NCBI GenBank assembly: GCA_019321725.1
Contig: CM033110.1
Span: 21,879,278 to 21,943,277 of the forward strand
Direction: 5' to 3'
Length of the DNA: 64,000 nucleotides
Source: Paulownia fortunei
Lineage: Eukaryota; Streptophyta; Magnoliopsida; Lamiales; Paulowniaceae
The position numbers and the translations under genes are program-made. Below are positions 33,895-47,448 of this stretch, piece after piece; the stretch's first letter is position 1, and the number at the start of each line of letters is the position of its first letter. The notes beneath the pieces are model-generated. The model saw only the letters and a program-made list of their open reading frames with translations, ran no database searches and was not told where the DNA came from.

Positions 33895-35850
33895 ATGAAA
33901 AATCAATGGCTGCGATTGCTTCTCCTCCGCTGCCACACTCCATCTCAGCCCTACATTTCTCAGGTACAACATCTTCGCTCCTTCACTTCCTCACTTCTCC
34001 ACCCACGTGCACCTCACGTGACCCCAAAACCCTTTGCCTTGCGTCATCATTTTACATCGTCCCCTGAGCTCGCCGTCGAGCCGCCCAAACCCCCCTCCGA
34101 TCAAGCTATCCTGTTAGCCGACATTTTTGCTAAACCTGGAAGGTCTAATGACGAGATTAAGCTGGATTTAGATTTTAAGAACGTTGTTGTAACGCATGAT
34201 TTGATTTTGAGTGTCTTAGGGAATCCCGATACTGATCCTGATGTTGCTAAGCGGGTTTTTGATTGGGTTTTGGAGAGTCAAAGCGAGAAATTGAGCTCCA
34301 AGTCGTATAATTTGATGCTTGGGATTTTGGGCGGTAGTGGATTTGTGAAGGAAACTTGGGATATGATTGGGATTATGAAAATTAAAGGGTATGGTGTGTC
34401 AAAGGGCACATTTGTCAAAATTTCTGAGAAATTCCAGAAAGATGGGTTGAATGGTGATGTTGAGAAGTTGAAGGAGTTGTATGCTTCGGGTTCAGCAAGT
34501 TGTAAGAAAAATGAGGGGAGTAAAGAAAATGTGGTCGAAAAGGTCTGTTCTAGGATTAGTTACATAATTAGGAGAGAAGTGTGGGGAGATGATGTGGAAA
34601 AACAATTGCAGGAATTGGATGTGGAGTTTTCAAGTGATCTGCTTACTAGGGTGTTGGAGAATCTTAAAATGGAGCCCAATAAAGCATTGATTTTCTTTAG
34701 GTGGGTTCAGGAGAGTGGTGCTTTTAGGCATGATCAGCAATCCTATAATGCGATGGCTAGAGTGTTGGGTAAAGAGGATCATAGTCAGAAGTTTTGGAGG
34801 ATTGTTAATGAAATGAGAAGTGAAGGGCATGAGATGGAGAGGGAGACCTATGTTCACATTTTGGAGCAGTTTGTTAAGAGGAAAATGATAAAGGATGCTG
34901 TGGATTTGTATGAATTTGCAATGATTGGTGGGAATAAGCCTTCAGTGCAGGACTGCACTTTCCTTTTGAAGAAAATAGTGGTTAGCAAGGAACTGGATAT
35001 GGACTTGTTTTCTAAAGTCATGGGGGTCTTTAAGGCCAATGGAAATGTATTGACTAATGCTAACCTTGATGCCATTATCAAGTCTTTGACTAGTGTTGGG
35101 AGAATGACGGAGTGCAATAGAATATTGGCTGCAATGGAGGAGGCTGGTTATGTACCTAGTGGTCCGTCACAATGTAAGATTGCCTTTAAGCTTAGTAGTG
35201 GTGGAAAAACAGGGGAGGCACTGGAGTTTATGGAAAACATGGTGGCTTCCTGGCATATTTCAGATTACAGAACTTGGGTGTCTTTAGTTAAAGGATGGTG
35301 TGTGGATCGTAATCTGGATGAAGCATCTAATAGTTTCCGAGATATGGTTGAGAAAGAAGGGGCCTCTTGTGCTGGGCATGCTTTAGACATGTTGGTTGGT
35401 ACATATTGTCGAAAAAACAGACCACTAGATGCATACAAGTTTGTTTTGGAGATGGTCAATGATAAAGGCGTAAGTCCTAGGCATACCACATACAAAGCAT
35501 TGACAAGCAAGCTTTTAGATAAAAAACATTTCATAGAAGCTCTAGATGTTATGAGTATGATGAAGAATCAAGGTTACCCTCCAGACTTGGATTCCTTTGT
35601 GGAGTATCTCTCCAGGACTGGTAGTGCTGAAGATGCTATTACATTTTCACAAGCCATGACATCAAAAAGATTTCCAGCAACTTCCGTGTTTCTCCAGTTA
35701 TTTGAGGCATATCTTAAAGCTGGAAGGCAAACTGAAGCACAGGACTTCCTTTCAAAATGCCCAAGATACATTAAAAATCATGCTGATGTTTTGAATCTGT
35801 TTTGTTCCAGAAAATCTGGTGTAACTAGGACTGCAGATGTCGCTGTTTAG
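33895..35850 (+). CDS. Mitochondrial-type PPR protein (At3g02490/At5g15980-like)
   Basis: Intronless gene of 651 residues. The open frame reaches further upstream only through a TTG; the first ATG at 33895 (MKNQWLRLLLLRCHTPS) fits the family start. The first 70 residues are rich in Arg, Ser and His with few acids, like a mitochondrial presequence. Degenerate PPR motifs follow in two blocks: 'SSKSYNLMLGILGGSGFVKE' and 'DQQSYNAMARVLGKEDHSQK' and, near the C-terminus, 'HTTYKALTSKLLDKKHFIEA'. The end '...DFLSKCPRYIKNHADVLNLF' matches At3g02490 and At5g15980, the neighbours of SAMDC and KIN genes in Arabidopsis. No E or DYW extension. Role in organellar RNA metabolism is inferred from the family. 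Confidence 0.92.
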   Translation: MKNQWLRLLLLRCHTPSQPYISQVQHLRSFTSSLLHPRAPHVTPKPFALRHHFTSSPELAVEPPKPPSDQAILLADIFAKPGRSNDEIKLDLDFKNVVVTHDLILSVLGNPDTDPDVAKRVFDWVLESQSEKLSSKSYNLMLGILGGSGFVKETWDMIGIMKIKGYGVSKGTFVKISEKFQKDGLNGDVEKLKELYASGSASCKKNEGSKENVVEKVCSRISYIIRREVWGDDVEKQLQELDVEFSSDLLTRVLENLKMEPNKALIFFRWVQESGAFRHDQQSYNAMARVLGKEDHSQKFWRIVNEMRSEGHEMERETYVHILEQFVKRKMIKDAVDLYEFAMIGGNKPSVQDCTFLLKKIVVSKELDMDLFSKVMGVFKANGNVLTNANLDAIIKSLTSVGRMTECNRILAAMEEAGYVPSGPSQCKIAFKLSSGGKTGEALEFMENMVASWHISDYRTWVSLVKGWCVDRNLDEASNSFRDMVEKEGASCAGHALDMLVGTYCRKNRPLDAYKFVLEMVNDKGVSPRHTTYKALTSKLLDKKHFIEALDVMSMMKNQGYPPDLDSFVEYLSRTGSAEDAITFSQAMTSKRFPATSVFLQLFEAYLKAGRQTEAQDFLSKCPRYIKNHADVLNLFCSRKSGVTRTADVAV

Positions 35851-36543
35851 TATTTAGATGTATTACTTTTTGTTTCCTGGAACACCATGAGTAGGGATGT
35901 CTTTGAAGATTATTGTTTCCGTTGGCTCCATTGCCATTTGCCAATTTATTTATTTTGGAGCATGCCTGAAGTTTGATATGAATAAATCAACAAAGTTACA
36001 CAAAATCTCAATTTTCCTGGGTAACTGCTCCAGTTTTAATTTGAGTTTCTTCATCTTTCATGGACGGGTATTTGTTGAACTTTTATGGATGTCAGTAGTT
36101 GAGCTAGTTTCAAATGCTCTCTTTGAAAACCTATTGCTGACTTGATTCTTTTGGCATTATGTGAAGAGGAGATGATTCTCTCCAGGGGTATATATCTTCG
36201 TTTCATTATTTTAGTGTTGACTAAAGTCTGAGTTTTAATTGTCTGGCAGAAATTTGAACTTTTTCAATTTTCTAACTTCTATAACTTCTCATCTAATTTA
36301 GCATGGGAATAGGATGTTTGCATGTTACAAATTCTGATTCTAAGCCATTATGTAATTCTGTTTCTTTCTTGTCATCAATTGTTAAAGGAAAACATAAAAC
36401 TGGAATGACAAGATCAGTCACAAAGCTTCATAATGAAAATCGAATTCATCATACGAAAGAAGAAATGAGAAACCTTTAAATCTAATTTTCCAGATGGAAG
36501 AAGAAATTAGTTACCGGTCTTTTGTAATGCTGTCTATTTCCTG

Positions 36544-36574
<31 letters not shown>

Positions 36575-39500
36575 TTACTTAACTAATGATAAGAGTAATG
36601 ATCACCTAACCAATGGTAATTTGCTACAGAAAGTTGATCTATTGTGAAAAGTGTGCTAGAATAGCTCCCTAAAAGCAAGCTGCAGTAGTTTGCATTTTTC
36701 TTATTTAGTTTATTTTCCTGGCCTATTCATGTTGGTTCCTACAACAATGTTTGTTCTTCGTGTTATCATTATCTGATTTTTAGCACTTACATCATTTTTA
36801 CTGAAATGGGTAGACATGCAAAAGAAATTTTACCAGTAAGATGTGAAGTCCACAAATATGTTCGAACTAGACGTGTAAAATCTAAGTAGTAAGTGTCTTG
36901 TAAGAAGATCTTTTTCGGTTCCATATTTTCTGCGTGATGGATGGTTTCTTTGGCTTATTGCAGGGATTTCCAGAATATGGTGTGGATTTTGTCATGTATT
37001 TTACTGAAGTAGGATAAGGTTTTTCTCTATGCGAAATACGTTTTCCTTAAGAATTTGCAGTGCTTCTTTTTTTATATTTCCTTTTCCTAACCTAAAGGGC
37101 TGCTGGCCCTTATACCTCAAAATAATTGGAAAACTGAAGGCAAATTGTTTGCGCGGAGAGAACTTGATGAAGCACTTATGCATTTTCTGAAGTATTCATA
37201 GTTTTCCCTCTTATTTTTTGGTCTACAGATTCATGTATGTACATAGATTGAGACAAGCAGAGAAAATGACCGATCATCCCTGTTCTGGCCATTCTTGTTA
37301 TGGCCCTCTTTGTCACTATTGCCCCATTGTCTGCATGGACCAAGATGCATCAGCATTATATTGCTCTTGAGTGTATGGTTGCTCCAAGTGAATAAGACAC
37401 ATCCATAAGCAAAACGCGATGATCGTGACCCTACGATCCCATATGGGGTGTCTGTCTCCATGGGATCTGTAAAACACTAAACATGGAAACTTTTCTTGAA
37501 TACAGGTCTGTGAAAATCAGAGTTGGAGTCTTCTGTTTGACGCATTTTGTGAGCCTCTGTGATATGTTGCTGATCAGAAAAACAATGTGGAAAAAGAGAA
37601 ATAAAAAGATAACATTTTATGTAATGTCAAAATGACGAAATGCAATCAAGCTGTGATGATTAGTAGCTATTACCGCGGGAGTGCTCTCTGCATTTATTTT
37701 TGAATGCAGAAAAGAGGGGACCAGAAGCAGAAGTTCGAGAAAATTGAAGCACGCCTCTTGGCCTTCTGCACACCGACATCCCATGATTTTCACTGTTTAT
37801 TTTATTTCATGGGACTCTTGATTTTTCCGCTAAAGCTCTTCCAAATACTATAAGTGGAGACTGAAAATTGAAGAAATGTTGTTTTATTTAATGTATTTTC
37901 TCCGGGTTAAATTTTTTTTGATAAAAATGGTAATTTTAAGTCAGAAACTAATTATCAATGAGGCCAATTCAATGCAATATACAACCTTTCAATTACGAAG
38001 TTCTTGTGGAGTGGTGTGTTATTAAGAGTTGATATACAAGCAAAATTGTCACTTCGATCCTCTACTTCAAGAATTACGACCCCCTTCAATGGAGTTTTCA
38101 TAATTTTTAAGTGGGTCAACAAAGACAAATATCACAATAAATCAAGAATACTACACACATATGAGTAGAATTGTTAATAAGCAAGCCATTTGACCATCTC
38201 ATTTGCTTATTTAAACATTAAAAATCTTAAAAATAAGTTCGATCATATTGCTTCTGTATAAATAAATTTTAAGTTTTGGACCTCTTATTTTACTCCTATA
38301 ATTTGTATTTTTAAACTTTTAAACACGTTTCAGACTGTAAAATAAGCTTAGCCAACTCTTTAATCATGAAGCAAAACCAGAACCTCTGGACGAGTGAGTC
38401 CTGAATCGTCCAAAATTATTGAGCATATCACCAATAAATGTTTTGTTTCAAATATTTAATCAAATTAAAAAAAAAAGGGATGTCCTGACAAAATTGCTCT
38501 TCCTTGTAACAATGTGGGTTGTAGGGTTATTCCACACTAGACTGAGTACAGTTAAAAATTACATAGATTTCGTGCGTACATGTCATCATTAGTGGGTGGA
38601 TTTTAACTAAGTATTCTGTCGTTAATTGATAAGATTAAGGTTGTATTTGGAGATTTTGATGATTGAGTTAACACACTAGATTTGACACTATCATTTTTAA
38701 TTTATGAGATTTGTTGGAAAAGTTACTTTTGGTTCCTAATTTGATAGCAAGTCGATTAACAAAACTAGTGGTTTTTTTTTTTATCATAAATAAATTACGT
38801 ACATCATTGAATCAAGAATATTAATTATTAAAAATTAATTAGCAAATAATAATCGATTTTTAACAACACCAACAGTCAATTATGAACTACTATTAAAGTT
38901 GTTTGACACCCACTCATAGGTTCTACAATTTTAAGATTTCAATCTTATTATTTGAATAAAATAATTTTTGCAATACATCTTGCAGCAGGCAGGTGCATTC
39001 TGAATTTTAATCCGCTCTATTTCCTCCTTCCACCGACCAGAAAAACTGCAAAATAGATGCTAGGCAAACTCAGACATAAGATTTCCAATGCTTAAATCAG
39101 GTAGGTGTTTGGAGAAGAAAATAAAAGTATATAGAAAATATAGGCATAAGATATCAAAAGTGTAATATGTTGATTAAGGTGAATTCCTCTATTTATAGAT
39201 ATCAAATTAAGGGTTAGAAGAAGATTTCGAATCTCAATGTATTATAACTACTTAATGTACATATAATCATATTTTCTGATTTACCCTAAATAAAATTTTC
39301 TATCACTTTCCAATCAAATTCTCTATCTTGTCCGACCTGAAAAATGCAGATCATTTGATATAAAGTGACTGATACTAAAATAAAGGTAGATCTTATGATG
39401 CGTAACTTGTACAATGTACGTGACAGCTTATACAACTTTTATAGCTCATGCATCGAGTTAACCCATACCCTTTCATCCTCTTGATTTTCTACAAAACGAA

Positions 39501-42500
39501 CCATTGATAGTTTTGCTTAGCCATTAATCCATATTTTAGCACTTGGTTCGAACTAGATAAGTCCGATTTAACTTGCACCACATCAATTTTGATTGTTAAA
39601 TACTATAAAATTGAAATGAGCTTGGCTCACCAGTCCAAGATAGGAGAAGAGGGGGAGCTTTTGAAAACGTTCAACAAATGTAGTATCATTTTGTTTCATT
39701 CATCAAGGATAACGTAGGACCATTTAGTTTGTTTGTGCCTCGCATGTTGGCTTGGTTTGTGATTTTCTTTCTTTGCAATTGCTTCGAATTTCTGTGGATT
39801 ACAATGATCAAATCATGTTGTCTCTAGACAAATAAAGAGAAGTAGCCAAGGGAAAAAAGCAAACTAATTAAGTAGACAAATTAAGTATTTTTTTTTAATT
39901 GATGATTCTATTAACTGATAATGCATACCAGCCACTACTTGAATGTAACTCTCATATGTCTCCAATTATTTCGAACTTTACAAGAGATGCCATCCACGAA
40001 ATTATTGTTAGTTATGTGTTTATCACAATTTAAACGTTTCATGATTTTATTAGAAAAATGATTTAAATTTAGCTATTTTACATTTTTTCATGAAATTTGA
40101 ACTCAATAATTTAATTTAGGCATAAAAACATGGTTTTAGTGGACTAATCTTTTTTTTTTTTTTAAAATAAAAAACCAATAATAAAAGTGGAAGCTGATCT
40201 TTAGTGTCATGGCAGCTGCAAATGAACCATTTTGGATGAAATTAAAAAATCCACTTATAAGATACCTATTGAAATTGCCATTAAAATAGCCACTTTGCAG
40301 AACACTTTAGTGTTCTCAATCTAAACTAAAGACCTCACAAGAAAAAACCAAATTGAGAAATATATATCTGAGTGTAGCCTAAAAGTTTTAACAAACCCTT
40401 AATTATTTTCACAAAATAAATAAATAAATAAATAAATAAATAAAACTCCATATAAATGAAAAAACATATTATTATTTTTTTTGGCAAGGGTTTCTACAGT
40501 AAAAGAAATGTCAATGTAGTGCCAACAAAGCCTTTGGATTCACTAGATTGGAGGTACTGGTCCCAAAGCATCCACTCACACCAGTAATACCTTTTTCTCT
40601 GGGCTGTCTGTCGGGATCTTAGGGAGGAAGGGGACAATTATGCCCAGCTGTGTTTTCAATCCATCAGGCCTAACCACTGGATATTTTTGTCATTTTCATA
40701 TTTAAAGCACCCTCTTCTTTCTCTCCGTTCGGTCAATTCCTTCTTTCGGTTAATCAGACCATTGGGTTGCATTATGTTGTTTCCATCCTCCTCATATGAC
40801 CCATATCTTGTCCTAGTTTTTCTTTTTATTTAACTTGCAATTATTGCAGTTAAGCTCATATCAACCAGAATAATTTTCATTTTGTTCTATCAATTTTGAT
40901 ATATAGGTGATTTTTTTGAAATATTATTTCTTCTAATTTTCTGGATATGAAAATATTGTTAGAACGAATTTTGTTTATTTATCTGTTTCAACTTTGGCTC
41001 TTCCATTTAATGAATAGCCTTTTGTTTCAATCAATGATGTAATTTTATTACCCTTTTAATGGATGCATTTTCAACTTTAGCTCTTCCTTTTTGTGAACAA
41101 CCTTTTTCATTCCTGGTATTAAGAGTAATTTTATTACCCTTTTGATGGATGAGTTAACCATGGTGATAAACTTTTTCCTCAACACTTTTGAGCTAGCATA
41201 TTGATTCTTCATGTTTGCTGAAAAGTGAAAAAGGATACTTAAATAATCTTGAAATGCTAATGTGATTATGCTCAACAGCAAAGTTTGAGACTTCAAAACT
41301 ATATATTGATTGCGAATCCTATTATGTTTGTCTAATTTTAGTATTAGTTTAGAATAAATTATAAAAATTACTCCTAATTTTTTATCTTATTACAAATACC
41401 TCCCCTGATACTTATTTTTATTTTGTAAATTATATCTATTGAAAGAATATTTAGATAAAGATAAATATTTGTAAAGATTCAATGGGTTATTTGTAATTTT
41501 AAAATATAGTAAGATTTTTTGTAAAGGGGCCAAACATAAAAAATAGTTTATGTAGTTTACCTTTAATTTTATCTCTAATAAATTAAAAAAAAAATCTTGC
41601 AATAATTTTTGAATGTGAGGACAATACGATTTTTCCCTTTTCTTCTTTTTTCTTTTCTTCGAAAAAGAAAAAAGTAAGAGAATCTTTACTTAATTTCTTT
41701 ATAAAAAGAGAGAAACTTTACTTAATTTCTTTATTTCTGCTTTTAGCTAGTAATATTATTTTCTTCATTGTTCTTTTGACCAGTCAAAAGAGTCCATTAA
41801 GTGAAGCAATACTTCCAATTACCATAGTGGAAATGACTTCACAAACATATACAAAATGTTACGGTTCATTTCACAATAAATCAGTTATCTAAAAATTTTA
41901 TTCGTCAATATTTAGCCTACGAGTAACATTTTCATGAGTTGTATTTGTTATTTTTGTTAATTGTTTAATTGACTGACAATTTCGTATAATAATATATTTA
42001 TTCATCTTATTAAAAATAGTTGCTTGATGAATCTTACATAATTAAAAAACAACAAAGAGGATTGTGTCCTTTTGTTCCTCCTCATCAATTCCCCTGTCCC
42101 ATTGAAAAAAAAAAAAAAAGAAAAAGCAGAAAAAAGGAAAAGAAAAAAGAAGAAAAAGGTTTGTCTGCCTATAAAATCTATAATCATAAAACTCTAGTCA
42201 CGCGCTCCAAATGGGGCTGGATCTAAGCAGTATTCTGCCCTTCATCAATTCACAAAAAGAGAAAGGCGTGGAGGTAGGCAGCTTTATTTTACAAAAGTGT
42301 TACTCTTTTTCATTAGTTTTTTTGGGCAACACAAACACATATTCATTTGCCTGATGTAATAGAAAACATAATCAAACTCTAAGTCCCCCAGTTTGCCTAA
42401 ATTAAGGTGGTCACACAAAAATAATGTTTTTATTTGTTTCAACAAATAATGATTAGGAATGCATGAATTACAGCAGCCAAACAAAGATCCCCCTCCACTA

Positions 42501-43330
42501 CTCATGTTCTTGTAATCTTGAAAATTTCTTGTTTATTGGATAATGGTCATGGGAAGGTGACCAAAACCATTATCAATCTCTAAGCCACTTTTATTGAGAT
42601 TCTCACATTCTTTAAAATATAGATTACACTTTGGGATTTTATTGTGTGGCCAAACTCAGGGAATGTTGGATTCCCCTGTCCTTTGCCATTACTATACACA
42701 GCACACATGTGTATATGTATGTGTATGTATATATGTAATTTTCTTTTCAAGGTGAAAAAATAGTATTATCTTTACATAAAGTTCACAGGGATAATGACAA
42801 GATACGTGGTACTTACCCCAGAGTACATTTTTCCATGCAGTAAGATGGCTAGCCAGTGACTGACTGGCCCATGATGATATTTGGATTATTTTGTCTGGGC
42901 ATTATTTTTGTCTTGATTAACTGCTCAAAATTTGAAATCTTGAAGAAATATTAGAACACTGTCTCAAATAAACACCAGTGTGTGTGTGTGTGTGTTTTTT
43001 TTTTAAAAAAAATAGACATGATTCACATACACACTCTTTTAGTAGAATTTATCCCAGGTTAGGTTAATTTTTAGGTAGTAAAATATTCTTTTCTTGACAA
43101 GCTCCTGACCCGTGACAGGCATGCTAGTTTCCTTTATACAACACAAAAGACTGAACAACTTTTCTTGGACTGGCAGACTATGAAAATGAATTTCTGGCAA
43201 AGAAAGCAAGAACTGAGTTCTGATCTGGAGATTATTTCAACACTCAAAAAGAGAGCCATTGGAAAGCTTGACCACTGAATAGCTTCATCACTAGCAATAA
43301 ACATAGGTTGTTTTTAGCATCTATTCATCA
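35851..43330. other. Gene-poor 7.5 kb region
   Basis: No gene I can support. Contents: 3' flank of the PPR gene; (TA)n and (GTAT)n runs at 36540-36572; an (AAAT)n run at 40418-40443; a duplicated 'CTTTACTTAATTTCTTTAT' near 41686 and 41717; A-rich tracts at 42106-42160; a (GT)n at 42978-42993. Two patches are less AT-rich than their surroundings (37240-37460 and 40530-40780). The first carries a 76-residue minus-strand frame (37231-37461) and the second a TATA-like ATATTTAAAG followed by CT-rich text. Neither resembles a known family. The segment from about 42800 on should contain the NIK-like promoter. Confidence 0.5.
40418..40443. repeat. (AAAT)n microsatellite
   Basis: Six to seven perfect AAAT units read directly in the sequence. 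Confidence 0.9.
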
Positions 43331-46212
43331 ATGGAAATGAGAAGAGAGATGGAAGCAGCATTTTGGGCCATCATATTTCTATGCTTTTGGAGCTCTGCAA
43401 TTGGTTTGCTTTCCCCCAAAGGTGTAAACTTTGAAGGTAACAATCATATCCCAATGTGAGAATTTTTGTCTTGATACTTAAAGGGTGTTGTACTCTGAAC
43501 TTCTGGAAGTGAAAATGAAGATATCTTATCTTGGCTTTTCTGTATTCAGTACAAGCTTTAATGGGCATAAAAGCTGGTTTGAGGGATCCTCATGGGGTGC
43601 TTGACAATTGGGACGGGGATGCAGTTGATCCATGTAGCTGGACTATGGTCACTTGTTCCTCTGAGAGTCTTGTTATTGGCCTGTAAGCCTCATGCCAAAT
43701 TACCAGAAGCTAGCATTTCTACTCTAGATTTTCTCAACCTTTGAAGGGATTCAGAAAGATTTAGTATGTTAATTTGGTTAATAGATTGTCTTGTGCAGAG
43801 GGAGTCCTAGTCAGAATTTATCTGGTACTCTATCTCCAAGCATTGGAAATCTAACAAATCTTCAGATAATGTAAGTGTAAAATGTTAATATAATTGTTCA
43901 CATTTCTCATGATTAGTTTTCTTTAAGGAGCTGGTTTTTGATGGATGAGATTTCTGCAGACTATTGCAGAACAATAACATAACAGGACCAATCCCAGCTG
44001 AACTTGGGAGGCTCTCAAAGCTTCAAACACTTGATCTTTCAAGTAACCTCTTCAGTGGCAGCATTCCTCCTCCTTTAGGGCACATGAAAAATCTTCAGTA
44101 CATGTAAGCATTAAAGTTCAGTTTATAACTTAAAAAGAATAAAATCTATAAAAAAACTTGAGTTGATAAAATCTTTTAATCTGACATGATTTATTTTACT
44201 GTCTCAGGAGGCTCAACAATAACAGTCTCTCTGGAGAGATTCCAATGTCACTAACCAACATGACACAGCTTTCTCTTGTGTAATTTTCCTTTTCCTCTTG
44301 CGTATGCCAGCAAATTGTCCTTTCTGGGTAGCATGTTTGTAAATTTGTTGTGTGTTAATTTCAGGGACTTGTCTTACAACAACTTGAGTGGCCCTGTACC
44401 TAGATTCCCTTCCAAGACATTCAAGTAAGATGTTATGCCTTCTTGATGCGGCGCAAGTCTGTTTATGTTGTTATAATGGAACTTAGACAGTTCAACATTT
44501 CTGCTGCTTGCTTTTACTGTTATTGCAGTGTCATTGGAAACCCCTTGATATGTGAGACAGGAGCTGAGCCACAGTGTGCTGGCGGCATAACATTGATGCC
44601 AATGTCCATGACCTTGAACAGTACAGAAAGTATGATAACATTAAACCTAATTCTTAAGTTTTTAATTCTTTGTTCAGTTTTTTCTATATGATAACTGTTT
44701 ATCCTGACGTTGTCCTGCATTCTTTCAATAGATGCTCTTGCTTCTGTCAAATCAAAACATCGCAAGCTTGCCATTGCAATTGGAACAAGCCTTGGTTGCA
44801 TCTGTTTACTTGTCGTTGGATGTGGGCTGTTTTTGTGGAGAAGACAAAGGCATAAGCAACAAAAATTCTTCGATGTTCATGGTTTGAATTTTTTTTATTG
44901 AAATTCGAAGTTTGATGGTAAAATAGGCTAGTTCAGATCTTGAAATGATATATCGCATTCAAATCTCAGATCGTCAACACGAGGAAGTCTCCCTTGGAAA
45001 TTTAAGGAGGTTTCATTTAAGGGAACTGCAGCTTGCAACCAACAATTTTAGCAGTAAAAACATACTAGGCAAAGGCGGCTTTGGAAATGTCTACAAGGGC
45101 TATCTGCAAGATGGCACAGCTGTGGCTGTAAAGAGACTTAAAGACGGTAGCACTGCAGGTGGGGAGAGACAATTCCAGACAGAAGTTGAGATGATCAGCC
45201 TAGCCGTTCATCGCAACCTCCTCAGACTGTATGGATTTTGTATGACAGCAACTGAGAAGCTTTTAGTTTACCCCTACATGTCGAATGGAAGTGTTGCTTC
45301 GCGTCTCAAAGGTATCTTACTATATTAAAGTCCATTATCCAGTAGCAATCAATTATTCTTTATGCTCAATCATGTATAATATTGTTCATTTCACTTGAAC
45401 AGCAAAACCAGTCTTGGACTGGGGCACAAGAAAGCGAATTGCCTTAGGAGCCGCTAGGGGGCTATTATATCTCCACGAGCAGTGTGATCCAAAGATAATT
45501 CACAGGGATGTCAAGGCAGCAAATATACTTCTTGATGACTATTGCGAGGCAGTGGTGGGAGATTTCGGGTTGGCAAAGCTTTTGGATCACCAGGAGTCAC
45601 ATGTCACGACTGCTGTACGTGGCACAGTGGGGCATATAGCCCCTGAATATCTATCCACAGGCCAATCTTCTGAGAAGACAGACGTGTTTGGATTTGGTAT
45701 CCTTCTTCTTGAATTAATCACGGGACAAAGAGCACTACAATTTGGCAAATCAGCTAATCAAAAAGGGGCAGTTCTTGATTGGGTGAGCACATGCATATAT
45801 TATTTGATCTAGTTACAAGATTGAGTTCATTTAAAATAAAAAAGCCGCTGCTTATTTCAGTGTACTTAAATTATCTCAAACTATGTTTCAGGTGAAGAAA
45901 CTTCACCAAGAGAAGAAACTAGAAGATCTTGTTGATAAAGATTTGAAAAACAACTATGACAGAATTGAACTAGAGGAAATGGTCCAAGTGGCTCTCTTGT
46001 GCACTCAATATCTTCCTGGCCTGAGACCGAAGATGTCTGAAGTGGTTCGGATGCTTGAAGGCGATGGACTTGCAGAGAGATGGGAAGCATCTCAGAGATT
46101 TGAATCACACAAGTTCAAAACACCAGAGCTCTCCTCGTCAGAACGATATTCAGACCTCACGGATGATTCTTCATTACTCGCTCAAGCCATAGAACTCTCT
46201 GGTCCAAGGTGA
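43331..46212 (+). CDS. NIK: NSP-interacting-kinase-like LRR receptor kinase
   Basis: Leucine-rich-repeat receptor-like kinase (LRR-RLK II) of about 626 residues, closest to Arabidopsis NIK1 (At5g16000). Eleven exons, all GT-AG: 43331-43436, 43550-43682, 43799-43870, 43960-44103, 44208-44279, 44365-44424, 44529-44629, 44732-44881, 44970-45311, 45403-45782, 45892-46212. Domain order: signal peptide (1-27), N-cap '[10 protein letters not shown]...WTMVTCSS', about five LRRs, a Ser/Thr-rich stalk, one membrane helix (exon 8, about 243-266, followed by WRRQRH), then kinase. Kinase motifs: [27 protein letters not shown] and the activation loop [17 protein letters not shown]; the C-terminus is AIELSGPR. 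Known members act as co-receptors in defence signalling and growth. All catalytic residues are present, so it should be active. NIK1 identity versus a paralogue is not settled. Confidence 0.93.
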
Positions 46213-47299
46213 AAACAACTTGCATTTATCCATCCCACAACTGATCATACAGAAATCAGACTTCTCAAAGGGGAAGTTCATATATAGTTAAGGCCTATAA
46301 AATAGAAAGCCCATTTTTCCTTATGTTTTGTAATAGCATAGCAAACATCCAAGCTTCAAAGAGCTTTGATGTTTCATCCTTACTGTACAGAGTTGATATT
46401 TTTTTATTAGAGGAGTTGATGTGATTCCAATGGAGGAAGAACTGAAATGTTTTTCTTCTACGTATGAGTGATTAGTAAGTTGAAGCATGTTATTCCCTTT
46501 TCTTTTTTCTTTTTTTGAACTATTGTCAACTATTATCATTTTGATTAATTATGTTATGTTTTGTAACTTGTTGCCAAATTTAGGTTTTGTATTGGAAATA
46601 GAATATGATGGACAAAGCAAAAATCTTACAGTCATAAAATACCAACTCAAATACTAAACATGACTAATGTGTAATCCTAAATAATGTTCCTACTTTGTGA
46701 ATAAACATTTTAATTACATTCATCAAACATGCCATTGGAATATGCAAGACCTTGGTTATCATTATTAAAGCTCAACTCAGAAATTGTACCTTGATGTGAT
46801 CATTTTGTACTAAGAATGCGATTTAGGAAGTGCTTCTTCTTTCGATTAGGAAATCAAGCTTCGAAAAGAAGCATGTTAAGCATAACGATGAAAATCTTGG
46901 TTATTATTAAAATATATGACAACAGATTGAATGTTTACATATATAATTGACTTTTTCAAATTCAGTCCTAAAGGCCTAAACCATAAATATGATTTTTCTT
47001 CCTAAAAAGTATCCATAGTTGATTAATAAATAATGAATATGGCAAGTTGTGTCCATTTGAGAGGAATTTTTGAAAAACAAAATAGTAATAACCAAAGTCC
47101 AAACTAAAATAGTGTTTTTGCTTAAAATAAAATACTTTAAGCTGATTAATAAATGGGTCGTTTTCGTGCCAGGCCCAACAAATTCCCCCAAGCCCATAAA
47201 ACCCTCTCTCTCTCCCTCTCGCTCGATCTCTGTCTCTTTACCCGGGTTTTATTTATTTCTTCTGTGATTTTATATTTCCATTTCAATTTTTTTTAACTA
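46213..47299. other. Intergenic between the NIK-like and MED18 genes
   Basis: NIK-like 3' UTR, AT-rich spacer, then the CT-rich leader of MED18 (47199-47240). No additional gene seen. Confidence 0.6.
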
Positions 47300-47308
47300 A
47301 AACCCTAA
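47300..47308 (+). promoter_or_regulatory. Telo-box in MED18 leader
   Basis: AAACCCTAA lies about 140 bases upstream of the MED18 ATG, just after a CT-rich tract typical of plant 5' leaders. Motif and position only. Confidence 0.5.
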
Positions 47309-47448
47309 TCTGTTGAATCAAACCCTGAAATTCCTTGTGCTTGATAATTCTTTTGAACTTTTGATTAGAAATTACTTGACTGATTCAACTAAATTTATTT
47401 ATCGGTAGTGTACTTCAGATATTAATTTAGAGAGAGTTTGGGATCAAA

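Noticed and set aside
37231..37461. 76-codon minus-strand frame in a GC-richer patch
   Set aside because: No similarity recognised and no supporting splice or promoter structure beyond a possible acceptor.
38389..38412. Hairpin GGACGA...TCGTCC with GTGAGTCC, reminiscent of a hammerhead ribozyme
   Set aside because: The conserved core elements (CUGANGA and GAAA) are not present in the right order, and no flanking stems fit.
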